The position numbers were made by a program, and so were the translations under genes. Below are positions 36,612-49,522 of a stretch of DNA of 55,396 bases, piece by piece. The notes under the pieces were generated by a model. The model was not told the origin of the DNA. It was given only the letters and a program-made list of their open reading frames with translations, and searched no databases. Each line of letters opens with the position of its first letter. Within the stretch, counting starts at the first letter, position 1. Location of the stretch: assembly GCF_003096695.1 (NCBI RefSeq), contig NZ_QEKY01000015.1, positions 1 through 55,396 on the forward strand, given 5' to 3'. Source of the stretch: Porphyromonas loveana. Lineage in GTDB: Bacteria > Bacteroidota > Bacteroidia > Bacteroidales > Porphyromonadaceae.

Positions 36612-36932
36612 TACCTTTGTGCATCGGCAAGGAGTTTGGCGTTGTGTAAATGATTGGATGTCAGAAAGTTCCGATTGATGAAATTGAATAATAGTGGTAA
36701 ATGACAATGATGATAAATGCTAGCCTCGGGAGTGTAGTCTGCCTGACTACTCCTGTTCCCGTCTTCTTTTCTTGTATGTGCATGCATGGCAGTCGCTGTG
36801 TGGTAGAGCAGTGTGTGAATAAGTGTTTGCGGACTGGTGATAGATAGCATGATATAAGGCTTCGATAGACCGCTAAAAGCACTAAGCCCGTGTTGCGTTC
36901 ATGGCAGAACGCAGCACGGGCTTTCCCTTTTC
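36612..36932 (+). ncRNA. Candidate structured RNA between an isolated -7 element and a terminator
   Basis: TACCTTTG at 36612-36619 matches the -7 element but has no -33 TTTG. A strong terminator ends at about 36932. No convincing protein frame fills the roughly 300 bp between. Internal hairpins are visible, for example GTAGTC (36734-36739) / GACTAC (36745-36750). I looked for the conserved cores of RNase P RNA, tmRNA and SRP RNA and did not find them. Could also be an untranslated remnant. Confidence 0.4.
36884..36932 (+). terminator. Strong terminator without an upstream protein gene
   Basis: 17-bp stem AAGCCCGTGTTGCGTTC / GAACGCAGCACGGGCTT with one wobble pair and a 6-nt loop, followed by TCCCTTTT on the plus strand. 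The nearest plus-strand gene ends more than 5 kb upstream. Confidence 0.8.
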
Positions 36933-36964
36933 AGTCCGTCAAAGAGGCCTTTCGGAGATGTAAA

Positions 36965-37074
36965 TATTATAATTATTGCCTTTTAATAATTAGAAGTTTG
37001 GAAGTGATTATTATAATTATTTGAAATCATTTTTATAAAGATCATATCTAACTTTTATATATCTTGTTCTCCTC
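36965..37074. repeat. AT-rich repeat with 22-bp step
   Basis: TATTATAATTATT occurs at 36965 and again at 37009, exactly 44 bp apart; TTTTATA occurs at 37031 and 37053, 22 bp apart. The unit at 36987 is more diverged. Each well-conserved unit holds a small palindrome (ATTATAAT, TTTATAAA). The surrounding region 36933-37508 has no gene; it also holds TAACTTTG at 37171 and a TGTTGATAA box at 37186. Confidence 0.5.
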
Positions 37075-37468
37075 GCTCTGAAAAGTTGGATTTCTACATT
37101 CCGAACAGCATTTTTTATCTCCTTCAGGTCATCAGTCACCTTCCCTAAAGCTCCTTATTTAGAATGAGTCTAACTTTGTCTTCGGTGTTGATAACTTTTT
37201 TGGAACAAAAGAATTGAGATCGGCGTATCGTAATTTAACAGATCGGATGCGTGCCGATTCCAGATGGAAAAGTGTCGAGGGCATCATCCTAAGATTTCTC
37301 CTCCATTGCTTGTTAATTTCTGTGTTTTTGGATCGGATGCAGTTGCTTCGAGGTGTTCGGTTGCGAAAAATAGAGCGAGCAGAGGAGTTGACGAGCTTGT
37401 AGATCGGCTGCAATAATCCTATTGGAATATATGGAGAGAGGTGTTGATGCCGTGTCGTGGAAAAATGA

Positions 37469-37476
37469 TACATTTG
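37469..37476 (+). promoter_or_regulatory. -7 promoter element of the ftsB-like unit
   Basis: TACATTTG 32 nt before the ATG at 37509; TTG at 37444-37446 is a possible -33 element with 22-nt spacing. Confidence 0.55.
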
Positions 37477-37508
37477 CAGGTCTCATGTGTGGGAATTAAG
37501 TCGCCGGT

Positions 37509-37862
37509 ATGGATATTCGCGGTTGGAAAGCCAAGGTCGAAGAAAGAATACAGCGCGTAGTTGCGTGGTGGGGTCGTCACAAGTATGTCAAGTACTTAGT
37601 GGTGATCGGATTCTTCGTATTGGTGACTTTCGTCTTCGGCGATGCCAATATCGGCCGACGCATCCGCTATGCCAATCGGATCAACAGCCTCAAGAAGGAG
37701 CTGCGCGAAGTCCAAGAGCAGTACCATCAGGACAGCTTGCGACTAGAAGAGATTCGTGCCAATAAGCAGGGCATCGAACACACGGCGCGGGAGCTCTATC
37801 TGATGAAGCGCCCCGAGGAGATCATTTTCCTCATCCGAGACAGTAGTGTGCGTGCTGACTGA
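37509..37862 (+). CDS. FtsB/DivIC-family septum formation initiator
   Basis: 117 residues. Short cytoplasmic N-terminus (MDIRGWKAKVEERI...), one membrane helix at about 28-45 (YLVVIGFFVLVTFVFGD), then a periplasmic coiled coil RINSLKKELREVQEQYHQDSLRLEEI and the short conserved end ELYLMKRPEEIIFLI. This is the layout of FtsB/DivIC, which joins the FtsL-FtsQ complex at the division site. FtsB and DivIC cannot be told apart here, so no symbol is given. It is first in a run of five plus-strand genes. Confidence 0.88.
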   Translation: MDIRGWKAKVEERIQRVVAWWGRHKYVKYLVVIGFFVLVTFVFGDANIGRRIRYANRINSLKKELREVQEQYHQDSLRLEEIRANKQGIEHTARELYLMKRPEEIIFLIRDSSVRAD

Positions 37863-37910
37863 CGTGGAGCAGTAAGACCGTATCACTTAAATATAATACC
37901 TCATCAAGCG

Positions 37911-38288
37911 ATGAATGCTCAGCAAATACGTGAATATGGTTACCGCGTCGGCAGCTTGCTGCTGATATTGGGTGCCGTGCTACGGCTGTTGCCACTCGGC
38001 GGCATGGCGGCGGGCGACTATATGTATGCCCTCGGAGCCTTGCTCTACCTGCTGTCTTTCATGCTGACGCCCGTGGCGGACTTGGATATGCGTACGCGCA
38101 GACTCTATAGGATGAATGTGCTATCGGGAGCCTTCTTCGTCGTGTCGGCTGCTTTGATTTTTCTCAGGAACGATTCGCTCTGGCTCTTATTCTTCACCAT
38201 CGGCGTCGTCTATATGATCTACGCTTCGGTACTTCTGCTGTGGCGCAGCGGGAAAAAGGGGGAGACGAACAAAAAGTCGAGACAATAA
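37911..38288 (+). CDS. Small four-helix membrane protein, unknown function
   Basis: 125 residues with four hydrophobic helices (about 13-28, 38-56, 70-86, 90-110), short loops and a basic end (GKKGETNKKSRQ). No known catalytic motif. The 48-bp gap after the ftsB-like gene and the 30-bp gap before the pseudouridine synthase suggest co-transcription. I recognise similar proteins next to ftsB in Bacteroidales but know no function. Confidence 0.7.
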   Translation: MNAQQIREYGYRVGSLLLILGAVLRLLPLGGMAAGDYMYALGALLYLLSFMLTPVADLDMRTRRLYRMNVLSGAFFVVSAALIFLRNDSLWLLFFTIGVVYMIYASVLLLWRSGKKGETNKKSRQ

Positions 38289-38318
38289 AGTCGGGACAGC
38301 GACAGAAATACAACCAAT

Positions 38319-39293
38319 ATGCAAAACAAGAATACACGCCCATCTCGTCCGCGACGAGCACAGGATAGGATTTGGACTGTGGATCAGGCCGATACGCTTC
38401 TGCCTTTCCTTATCCGTATGCTCACGGACAATAGTCGCACGACTGTGAAGCAGTACCTGACGAGCCGACGTGTCTCTGTCAATGCTGTGCCGAGCACGCG
38501 TCACGATACGGAGTTGAAGCCCGGCGACAAGGTGGTGCTGCATCGCGTCCAACTGCCCGAAGAGCTGCGACATCCGTTGGTGAGGATCATCTGGCAGGAC
38601 GACTATTTCATCCTTGTCGAGAAGAAGGTCGGCATTCCCACCGTGGGGAGTGGCATCCAGAAAGACAGGACGGCTCTGCGCATCGTGAGCAATCACCTGA
38701 AGCAGTACGATCCCGAAGTGAAGGTGTTCATGCTCAATCGGTTGGATCGAGACTCTGCCGGTATCATCCTCTTTGCCAAGACCAAGCGCGTGCAGGAGTA
38801 TGTGGTAGGGCGTTGGCCGGAGGTCGTGCCCGAGCAGCGATTTGTCATGGCCGTCGAGGGCGACATGCCCGCCGAAGAAGGTCTGCTGGCTCCTCCTCGT
38901 CATGAAGACCAGTCCCGAGGACGCCGCACGCAAGTGGTGGCAGAGGCACCGTCGGGCGATTCGGCCGGTGCCGCCCGCTACAAGGTAATCCGCAAGGGTG
39001 CCGTCTGTACGCTGGTGGAAGTGACACTGCTGAACGGACGCAACAATCAGCTGCGCAGACAGATGGGCCAGCTTGGTATCCCCATCGCGGGAGACTGGCG
39101 ACAGGGAAGTTCGTTCCGTCATCTGGACTGTCTGGCTATTCAGGGGACGCGCTTTGTGATGCGCCATCCCGAGACGGGAGAAGAGCGGGAGTATAAGCTG
39201 CCTCTGCCCAAGTTATTCCGTCAGCTGATGCATCTCGAAGAGGGTAGCGTACGCACGGAAACAATATCTAAGGAAAAAAAACGTTCGAAATAG
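38319..39293 (+). CDS. RluA/RluD-family RNA pseudouridine synthase
   Basis: 324 residues. S4-like N-terminal RNA-binding segment (FLIRMLTDNSRTTVKQYLTSRRVSVNAV), then the catalytic motif LNRLDRDSAGIILFAKT with the conserved Asp in RLD (near residue 150), and VEVTLLNGRNNQLRRQMGQLGIPIAGD near 235. It isomerises uridine in rRNA or tRNA. The target position cannot be read from the sequence. The usual H of HRLD is replaced by N, which is tolerated in this family. Confidence 0.9.
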   Translation: MQNKNTRPSRPRRAQDRIWTVDQADTLLPFLIRMLTDNSRTTVKQYLTSRRVSVNAVPSTRHDTELKPGDKVVLHRVQLPEELRHPLVRIIWQDDYFILVEKKVGIPTVGSGIQKDRTALRIVSNHLKQYDPEVKVFMLNRLDRDSAGIILFAKTKRVQEYVVGRWPEVVPEQRFVMAVEGDMPAEEGLLAPPRHEDQSRGRRTQVVAEAPSGDSAGAARYKVIRKGAVCTLVEVTLLNGRNNQLRRQMGQLGIPIAGDWRQGSSFRHLDCLAIQGTRFVMRHPETGEEREYKLPLPKLFRQLMHLEEGSVRTETISKEKKRSK

Positions 39294-39330
39294 TATTGCG
39301 AGTAATATAATCCCAAACAAAAATATAAAG

Positions 39331-41394
39331 ATGAACATGAACCTCAGAAACTGCAAATGGATGTTGGCTTTGGCCCTTCTGTTTCTTTCGATGCTGCCGT
39401 TCGGGGCATCGGCTCAGATGTTTACGGATGTAATTGTCTGGAAGACGTCGCTTCAGGACAGCGACACGCCGGAGAAAACGTTGGTCTTCACGGCCACGAT
39501 CAAGCCCGGATGGCACTTGTACGACCAGAACTTGCCGGATGACGGCCCCACTTCGTTGGAGTTCCTCTTCGACAAGATAGTGGGAGCCAAATTGGTGGGC
39601 AAGGCTCAGGCAAACAAGGCTCCGATCAACAAGTACGACAAGCAGTTCGAAATGGATCTGCGTTGGTTCGAGTCCTCCGTAACTTTCCGACAGAAGATTC
39701 AGGTGACCGATCCTGCTAAGTTCAGCATCAAAGGTGGTGTTCGCTTTATGGCTTGTAACGATGAGAACTGTCTCCCTCCTGAGACGACAGATTTTTCTTT
39801 CGATGCATCGATGATCAAGAGCAAGGCTGCTGCTCCCGCTACTGAAGGAGAGGCGCCATTAGACGTTGCCGACCAAGATACTGCTGCATCGACGACCACT
39901 GCCGACAGTCTGTCGCAGACCGCTGCCGTGGGAGCTCTCTCATCCAATGCCGACCTTTGGACGCCGGTTGTCAGCGAGCTCCGCGCTTATGGGGACAGCA
40001 CACTCCAGCAGGCAGAAAGCGCCCCGTGGAAGATATTTATCTACGGATTCCTCTATGGCTTCGTGGCACTGCTTACGCCTTGTGTGTGGCCTATGATCCC
40101 GATGACGGTGAGCTTCTTCCTCAAGCGCAATAAGGACAAGAAGAAAGCCGTGCGTGACGCAGTTACCTATGGCGCTTCTATCATCGTTATCTATGTGGTG
40201 CTCGGATTGCTCATCACGGGTATATTCGGTGTGAACTCGCTCAACAGCTTGGCCACGAATGCGGTATTCAATATCATATTCTTCCTCCTGTTGGTAGTAT
40301 TCGCGATCTCATTCTTCGGAGCATTCGAATTGGTACTGCCTGCATCTTGGACCAACAAATTGGACAGCAAGGCCGACTCTACTACCGGTCTGCTCAGTAT
40401 CTTTTTCATGGCCTTTACGTTGGCTTTGGTGTCGTTCTCTTGTACGGGTCCCATCATCGGTACTCTCTTGGTACAGGCAGCTACGGCAGGTTCCAAATTG
40501 GCTCCTGCCATGGGGATGTTGGGTTTTGCCACTTCGTTGGCATTGCCTTTCACGCTCTTCGCCATCTTCCCGAGCTGGTTGCAGGGAATGCCCAAGAGCG
40601 GTGGTTGGCTCAATATGGTGAAGGTGGTGCTCGGCTTCTTGGAGCTCGCGCTTGCCCTCAAGTTCCTCTCCGTGGCTGACTTGGCTTACGGGTGGCATAT
40701 CCTCGACCGTGAGACGTTCCTTTCTCTCTGGATTATCATCTTTGCTCTGCTGGGCTGCTATCTCTTAGGCTGGATCCGATTCAGTCACGACAGCGAATGG
40801 CCGCATCTGACCGTACCGCGTTTCATGATGGCGACTGTGTCGTTGGCTTTTGCCGTCTATATGGTGCCGGGTCTGTGGGGTGCTCCTCTCAAGGCTGTGA
40901 GTGCTTTCGCTCCACCGCTCCATACGCAGGACTTCAATCTATATAGTGGCGAGGTGCATGCACACTTCACCGACTACGAGGCCGGTATGGCTTTTGCCCG
41001 TCAGGAAAACAAGCCTGTCCTCGTGGACTTCTCTGGTCACGGCTGCGTGAACTGCCGCAAGATGGAGAATGCCGTATGGATCGACCCCACTGTAAAGAGC
41101 ATGTTGGAAAAAGACTATGTCCTCATCACACTGATGGTGGACGAGAAGAAGCCGCTTGCCGAACCGCTGAAAATCGTATTCGACGGCAAGGAAAAGACCC
41201 TGCGTACAGTGGGTGACAAGTGGAGCTATCTCCAGAGCAGTAAGTTCGGAGCCAATGCACAGCCATTCTACGTGGCACTCGACCACGAAGGCAAACCACT
41301 GGGAGCTTCCTATTCTTATAACGAAGACGTGCCATTGTACATCGACTTCCTCAAGGGCGGTCTGAATGAATTTAAAAAGCGTAAGAACAAATAA
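39331..41394 (+). CDS. dsbD: Thiol:disulfide interchange protein DsbD
   Basis: 687 residues (a second ATG two codons in is also possible). Signal peptide ending ASAQ, periplasmic N-domain with the redox pair ACNDENCLPP (about residue 140), then eight membrane helices carrying the transmembrane pair in LTPCVWPMIPMT and SFSCTGPIIGTLL, and a C-terminal thioredoxin domain with SGHGCVNCRKMENAVW. All three Cys pairs are intact. It carries electrons from cytoplasmic thioredoxin to periplasmic thiol partners. The N-domain linker (about 160-220) is Ala/Thr/Ser-rich and low complexity. Confidence 0.95.
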   Translation: MNMNLRNCKWMLALALLFLSMLPFGASAQMFTDVIVWKTSLQDSDTPEKTLVFTATIKPGWHLYDQNLPDDGPTSLEFLFDKIVGAKLVGKAQANKAPINKYDKQFEMDLRWFESSVTFRQKIQVTDPAKFSIKGGVRFMACNDENCLPPETTDFSFDASMIKSKAAAPATEGEAPLDVADQDTAASTTTADSLSQTAAVGALSSNADLWTPVVSELRAYGDSTLQQAESAPWKIFIYGFLYGFVALLTPCVWPMIPMTVSFFLKRNKDKKKAVRDAVTYGASIIVIYVVLGLLITGIFGVNSLNSLATNAVFNIIFFLLLVVFAISFFGAFELVLPASWTNKLDSKADSTTGLLSIFFMAFTLALVSFSCTGPIIGTLLVQAATAGSKLAPAMGMLGFATSLALPFTLFAIFPSWLQGMPKSGGWLNMVKVVLGFLELALALKFLSVADLAYGWHILDRETFLSLWIIIFALLGCYLLGWIRFSHDSEWPHLTVPRFMMATVSLAFAVYMVPGLWGAPLKAVSAFAPPLHTQDFNLYSGEVHAHFTDYEAGMAFARQENKPVLVDFSGHGCVNCRKMENAVWIDPTVKSMLEKDYVLITLMVDEKKPLAEPLKIVFDGKEKTLRTVGDKWSYLQSSKFGANAQPFYVALDHEGKPLGASYSYNEDVPLYIDFLKGGLNEFKKRKNK

Positions 41395-41411
41395 TCGCAG
41401 ATCATCTGACG

Positions 41412-46013
<4,602 letters not shown>

Positions 46014-46068
46014 AAATACTTTTTCGGTGTGTTTTGGGGTGGAAAAGCGCTGTTTTCATGGCAAAAGA

Positions 46069-46099
46069 TTTGGTAATATGAAAATAACGCCTATCTTTG
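46069..46099 (+). promoter_or_regulatory. Full-consensus promoter of a predicted small RNA
   Basis: TTTG (46069-46072), 19 nt, TATCTTTG (46092-46099): the same architecture as the tRNA-fMet promoter in this window. Transcription should start near 46106. Confidence 0.7.
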
Positions 46100-46105
46100 C
46101 TTCGT

Positions 46106-46217
46106 GGTTTTTTCATAATAGTATTAGATTTAAGGTTAACAGAAGATCGAAGGCTGTCGGGAGACAGCCTGAGATTGCGAAATCCCGCCCTGCGTTTCTA
46201 CGCGAGGTGGGTTTTTT
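46106..46217 (+). ncRNA. Predicted small RNA upstream of tgt, about 110 nt
   Basis: Full promoter upstream and an intrinsic terminator at the end. In between is AGGCTGTC GGGA GACAGCCT (46151-46170), an 8-bp stem closed by a GNRA-type tetraloop. A short reading frame crosses it but extends beyond both the promoter and the terminator, so a coding role is unlikely. It lies 93 bp after the C26-M19 gene and about 530 bp before tgt. Family not recognised; a 6S-like or regulatory RNA is possible. Confidence 0.6.
46184..46217 (+). terminator. Terminator of the predicted small RNA
   Basis: Hairpin CCCGCCCTGCG / CGCGAGGTGGG with a 6-nt loop and one mismatch, followed by TTTTTT. It may also stop readthrough from gyrB. 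Confidence 0.8.
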
Positions 46218-46250
46218 GTTTTAGGGTTGTTCTGTCTCGCGCTTGCGGAA

Positions 46251-46348
46251 GGTATCCACAACAGGGCAACTGCATCATATAGGGGTTATCTTCCCGGGAT
46301 CCCCTCAGTAGATACCATCGAACGGATTTAGGACATTGTGATGCAGTT
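46251..46348. other. Nested inverted repeats in the gene-free stretch before tgt
   Basis: GGTATC (46251) pairs with GATACC (46311); inside it AGGGG...CCCCT (46281-46305) folds around CCCGGG. AACTGCATCA (46268-46277) can instead pair with TGATGCAGTT (46339-46348). The two long pairings exclude one another, which is the shape of a switch, but no riboswitch family was recognised. No gene was found in 46218-46715. Confidence 0.4.
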
Positions 46349-46445
46349 TTCTTGGGAGGGGGGCCAAATTCTCGTTTGCTCTTATCTGCCGGCCGAATGG
46401 TGGAATGGCGATGTGTGTGGCCGATTATATAGAAAAGCTGTTTTG

Positions 46446-46520
46446 TCCTTAGGTAAGGACGGTTCTATCCTCAGTCGAGGACAAATCTATCCTTTATAAA
46501 GGACACTTTTGTCCTTTGTG
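46446..46520. repeat. TCCT...AGGAC dyad array, exact 22-bp period
   Basis: TCCT starts at 46446, 46468, 46490 and 46512; the matching AGGAC ends are at 46456, 46478 and 46500, again 22 bp apart. Each full unit is a dyad (GTCCTTAGGTAAGGAC, TCCTCAGTCGAGGA, TCCTTTATAAAGGA) whose arms vary together so that pairing is kept. The fourth unit is half. It lies about 200 bp upstream of the tgt promoter. Confidence 0.85.
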
Positions 46521-46715
46521 ATGTTGTTCCTCTGCAGTCCTCTTTTCGTTAGTCTGTAAAAGACAGTCTGGCTATTTATCGAATTTGACTTTCTACACTG
46601 TTATAGATTGTTTTTGAAAAACTGACGAAAGTAGTCCCTATTTTGAAGCGGTTGCCCTGAGTGTCCGGACAGTGCTTTTTGCTCGGAAGGGAGGAAAGGC
46701 TACGGCGAAAAAGAC

Positions 46716-46723
46716 TACTTTTG
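46716..46723 (+). promoter_or_regulatory. -7 promoter element of tgt
   Basis: TACTTTTG, 24 nt before ATG 46748. It excludes an upstream start at 46661. Confidence 0.6.
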
Positions 46724-46747
46724 TTGTTCGGAAATAAAGAAGCATCA

Positions 46748-47878
46748 ATGACATTCGATCTCCAATATACATGTGCCGACTGCGAAGCACGTGCCGGTGT
46801 ACTCACTACAGATCACGGCGCCATAGAAACTCCCATTTTCATGCCTGTGGGCACTGTGGGGAGTGTGAAGGCTGTGCACATGCACGAACTGGAGGAAGAC
46901 ATTCGCGCCCAGATCATACTGGGCAATACCTATCACCTCTATCTGCGTCCCGGCCTCGATGTGCTCCGACGTGCAGGAGGGCTGCATCGCTTCAACAGTT
47001 GGGAGCGTCCGTTGCTGACCGATAGCGGTGGATTCCAAGTTTTCTCCTTGGCAGAAAATCGCAAAATCACAGAGGAGGGCGTGACCTTCCGCTCGCATAT
47101 AGACGGCTCTAAGCATCTCTTCTCACCCGAGTCGGTGATGGACATACAGCGTGTCATAGGGGCGGATATCATCATGGCATTCGATGAATGCTGCCCGGGC
47201 GATGCGGATCACGACTATGCCCGCCGTTCCATGCTCCTGACGGGTCGCTGGTTGGAACGTTGTCTCAAGAGAATGGCCGAGACGGAGCCGCTCTATGGTC
47301 ATGAACAGCAACTCTTCCCCATCGTACAAGGGTGCGTGTATCCCGATCTGCGCCGCCGCTCAGCCGAGATGGTGGCTGCCGTAGGTGCCGCTGGAAATGC
47401 TATCGGAGGCTTGGCCGTGGGTGAGCCTACGGATAAGATGTATGAGATGATAGAACTGACCAACACCATCTTGCCCAAGGATCGTCCACGCTATCTCATG
47501 GGAGTGGGTACGCCTATCAATATACTGGAGGCCATAGCCCGTGGGGTAGATATGTTTGACTGCATCATGCCGACGCGTAACGGCCGTAACGGGCAGCTCT
47601 TTACTTGGCATGGTACGATCAACATACGCAATGCCAAGTGGGCAGATGATTACTCTCCACTTGATCCGGAGGGGACGTCTTATGTGGATAGTCGCTATAG
47701 CAAAGCCTATCTGCACCATCTTATCCATACACAGGAGTTGTTGGGATTGCAGATTGCTTCCATCCACAACTTAGCGTTTTACCTTGATCTGGTGAGACAG
47801 GCGCGGGAGCATATACGACAGGGGGACTACCGTAGTTGGAAGACGGCCATGGTGCGTCAGCTTGATAATCGGTTGTAA
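46748..47878 (+). CDS. tgt: tRNA-guanine transglycosylase
   Basis: 376 residues from ATG 46748 (MTFDLQYTCADCEARAGVL). Active-site features are present: LTDSGGFQVFSL (nucleophile Asp region), FDECCPGDADHDYARRS, GGLAVGEPTDKMYEM and FDCIMPTRNGRNGQLFT. It exchanges guanine 34 for a queuine precursor in tRNAs with GUN anticodons. The C-terminal zinc site is unusual: where most bacterial enzymes have CxCxxC followed by a His, this reads DPEGTSYVDSRYSKAYLHHL, so all three Cys are replaced. I recall that Bacteroidetes enzymes often lack these, so it is probably a lineage trait. tgt heads the run tgt - LptF/G permease - smpB - DPPIV - lipA. Confidence 0.95.
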   Translation: MTFDLQYTCADCEARAGVLTTDHGAIETPIFMPVGTVGSVKAVHMHELEEDIRAQIILGNTYHLYLRPGLDVLRRAGGLHRFNSWERPLLTDSGGFQVFSLAENRKITEEGVTFRSHIDGSKHLFSPESVMDIQRVIGADIIMAFDECCPGDADHDYARRSMLLTGRWLERCLKRMAETEPLYGHEQQLFPIVQGCVYPDLRRRSAEMVAAVGAAGNAIGGLAVGEPTDKMYEMIELTNTILPKDRPRYLMGVGTPINILEAIARGVDMFDCIMPTRNGRNGQLFTWHGTINIRNAKWADDYSPLDPEGTSYVDSRYSKAYLHHLIHTQELLGLQIASIHNLAFYLDLVRQAREHIRQGDYRSWKTAMVRQLDNRL

Positions 47879-47897
47879 GTAATAGCAGAACGAAATA

Positions 47898-48980
47898 ATG
47901 AAGGGGCTTACACGGTTAGACAGGTATCTGATCAAACAGTTTCTGGGGACGTTTATCTTCTCCATTCTGTTGATCATATCGGTCTCTGTCGTTTTCGACA
48001 TCAACGAAAAAATCGACGACTTCATGAAGCCGGAGGTCTCGCTTCATAGTATCATCTTCGATTACTACCTGAACTTTATTCCCTACTATGCCAATCTGTT
48101 CAGTCCGCTCTTCGTCTTCATCTCGGTCATCTTCTTTACCTCACGATTGGCCGATAAGTCGGAGATCATCGCCATGCTCTCTACAGGCATGAGCTTCAAA
48201 CGGTTGATGGTGCCTTACATGATATCGGCAGCGGTGATTGCATTGCTGACCTTCTTGCTGAACAGTTTCGTTATCCCACCGGGCAATGCGACTCGCATTG
48301 AGTTCCAAAACAGATACATCAAGAACAAGCGAGTGGAGTATGCCGAGAGCGTGCAACTGGAAGTGAAGAAAGGTATCTTTGCCTTCTTTGGCTCCTATAG
48401 CGATGCCATGCGCACCGGCTATCAATTCAGCTTGGAGGAGTTCAAGAACAAGCAACTTGTCTCTCGTCTCACGGCTGAGCGCATCGAATATGACTCGCTA
48501 TACAATTGGCGCGTGTACAACTATAGGATACGTCACTTCGGTCGCTATAAAGAGACTGTGGAGAGTGGTAGTTCGCTTGATACCATCATAGAAGTGCGGC
48601 CGGCAGACTTCCTCGTTGCAGAGGATGATGTGCAGACGATGACCACTCCCGGACTACAGTCCCACATCTCACGACAGAAGGAAAGGGGAGTGGGGAATGT
48701 GAAATTGTTCGAGATTGAACTGCACAAGCGTTATGCTGCGATCTTCTCGGCTTTTATCTTGACCATTATCGGTGCTTCACTCTCTTCGCGTAAGGTCAAA
48801 GGCGGTATGGGCATCAACATTGCGATCGGCTTGGGACTGAGCTTCGCCTACATCCTCTTCTTGACCATTGCCGGCACCTTTGCCGTCAGTGGTGCGCTCT
48901 CTCCGTTTATGGCTGCATGGGTGCCGAACTTTGTGTTTATCATCATTGCCATTTATCTCTACAAAAAGGCTCCGCGATAG
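47898..48980 (+). CDS. lptG: LptF/LptG-family LPS export permease
   Basis: 360 residues. Three N-terminal membrane helices (about 15-35, 55-85, 100-125), a large periplasmic jelly-roll region (about 130-265), then three C-terminal helices (about 275-355). RLDRYLIKQFLGTF at the start and LADKSEIIAMLSTGMSFKRLM (coupling helix to LptB) are family features. It moves LPS out of the inner membrane with LptB. LptF and LptG are paralogues and cannot be told apart from one sequence. A 19-bp gap after tgt. Confidence 0.88.
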   Translation: MKGLTRLDRYLIKQFLGTFIFSILLIISVSVVFDINEKIDDFMKPEVSLHSIIFDYYLNFIPYYANLFSPLFVFISVIFFTSRLADKSEIIAMLSTGMSFKRLMVPYMISAAVIALLTFLLNSFVIPPGNATRIEFQNRYIKNKRVEYAESVQLEVKKGIFAFFGSYSDAMRTGYQFSLEEFKNKQLVSRLTAERIEYDSLYNWRVYNYRIRHFGRYKETVESGSSLDTIIEVRPADFLVAEDDVQTMTTPGLQSHISRQKERGVGNVKLFEIELHKRYAAIFSAFILTIIGASLSSRKVKGGMGINIAIGLGLSFAYILFLTIAGTFAVSGALSPFMAAWVPNFVFIIIAIYLYKKAPR

Positions 48981-49010
48981 ATCGATCCGGAGACAAATTA
49001 TCAGACGGTT

Positions 49011-49472
49011 ATGAAAGAAAAGATTCAGAAAAATATCCTCATAAAGAACAAACGTGCCACCTTCGATTACGAGATACTGGACGTCTTTACGGCTGGTATT
49101 GTATTGGTGGGTACGGAGATCAAATCGCTCAGGCAGGGCAAAGGCAGTCTTGTGGATACATACTGCTACTTCCATGGTGGTGAGTTGTGGGTGAAAAATA
49201 TGTATATAGCCGAGTACTTCTACGGCACATACAACAACCATGTGGCGCGCCGAGATCGTAAGCTCCTGCTCAATCGCAAGGAACTACGCAAGCTCGAAGA
49301 GGCGTCCAAGAGCGTGGGGACGACCATTGTGCCTACAAAACTCTTCATCAATGAGAGAGGACTGGCCAAGCTGCAGATAGGACTGGCACGAGGAAAGAAA
49401 GAATATGACAAACGTGCATCCATCAAAGAACGTGACGATAGGCGCGAGATGGATCGTGCCATGAAACGATAG
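49011..49472 (+). CDS. smpB: SsrA-binding protein SmpB
   Basis: 153 residues. OB-fold core with [44 protein letters not shown] and [21 protein letters not shown], and a basic C-terminal tail with [25 protein letters not shown]. It carries tmRNA to stalled ribosomes. The tmRNA gene was not found in the window. Confidence 0.95.
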   Translation: MKEKIQKNILIKNKRATFDYEILDVFTAGIVLVGTEIKSLRQGKGSLVDTYCYFHGGELWVKNMYIAEYFYGTYNNHVARRDRKLLLNRKELRKLEEASKSVGTTIVPTKLFINERGLAKLQIGLARGKKEYDKRASIKERDDRREMDRAMKR

Positions 49473-49522
49473 AGCAACGGGGAGGCCCCCTTGCATGACA
49501 GAAAGAACAAATACTCTTACTT

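Noticed and set aside
36611-36882. Two overlapping minus-strand short frames
   Set aside because: His/Thr/Leu-rich low-complexity translations without domain or promoter, lying in the predicted RNA region.
46218-46747. preQ1 riboswitch upstream of tgt
   Set aside because: No preQ1-I type hairpin with A-rich tail was found near the tgt start, and the predicted leader is only about 20 nt.
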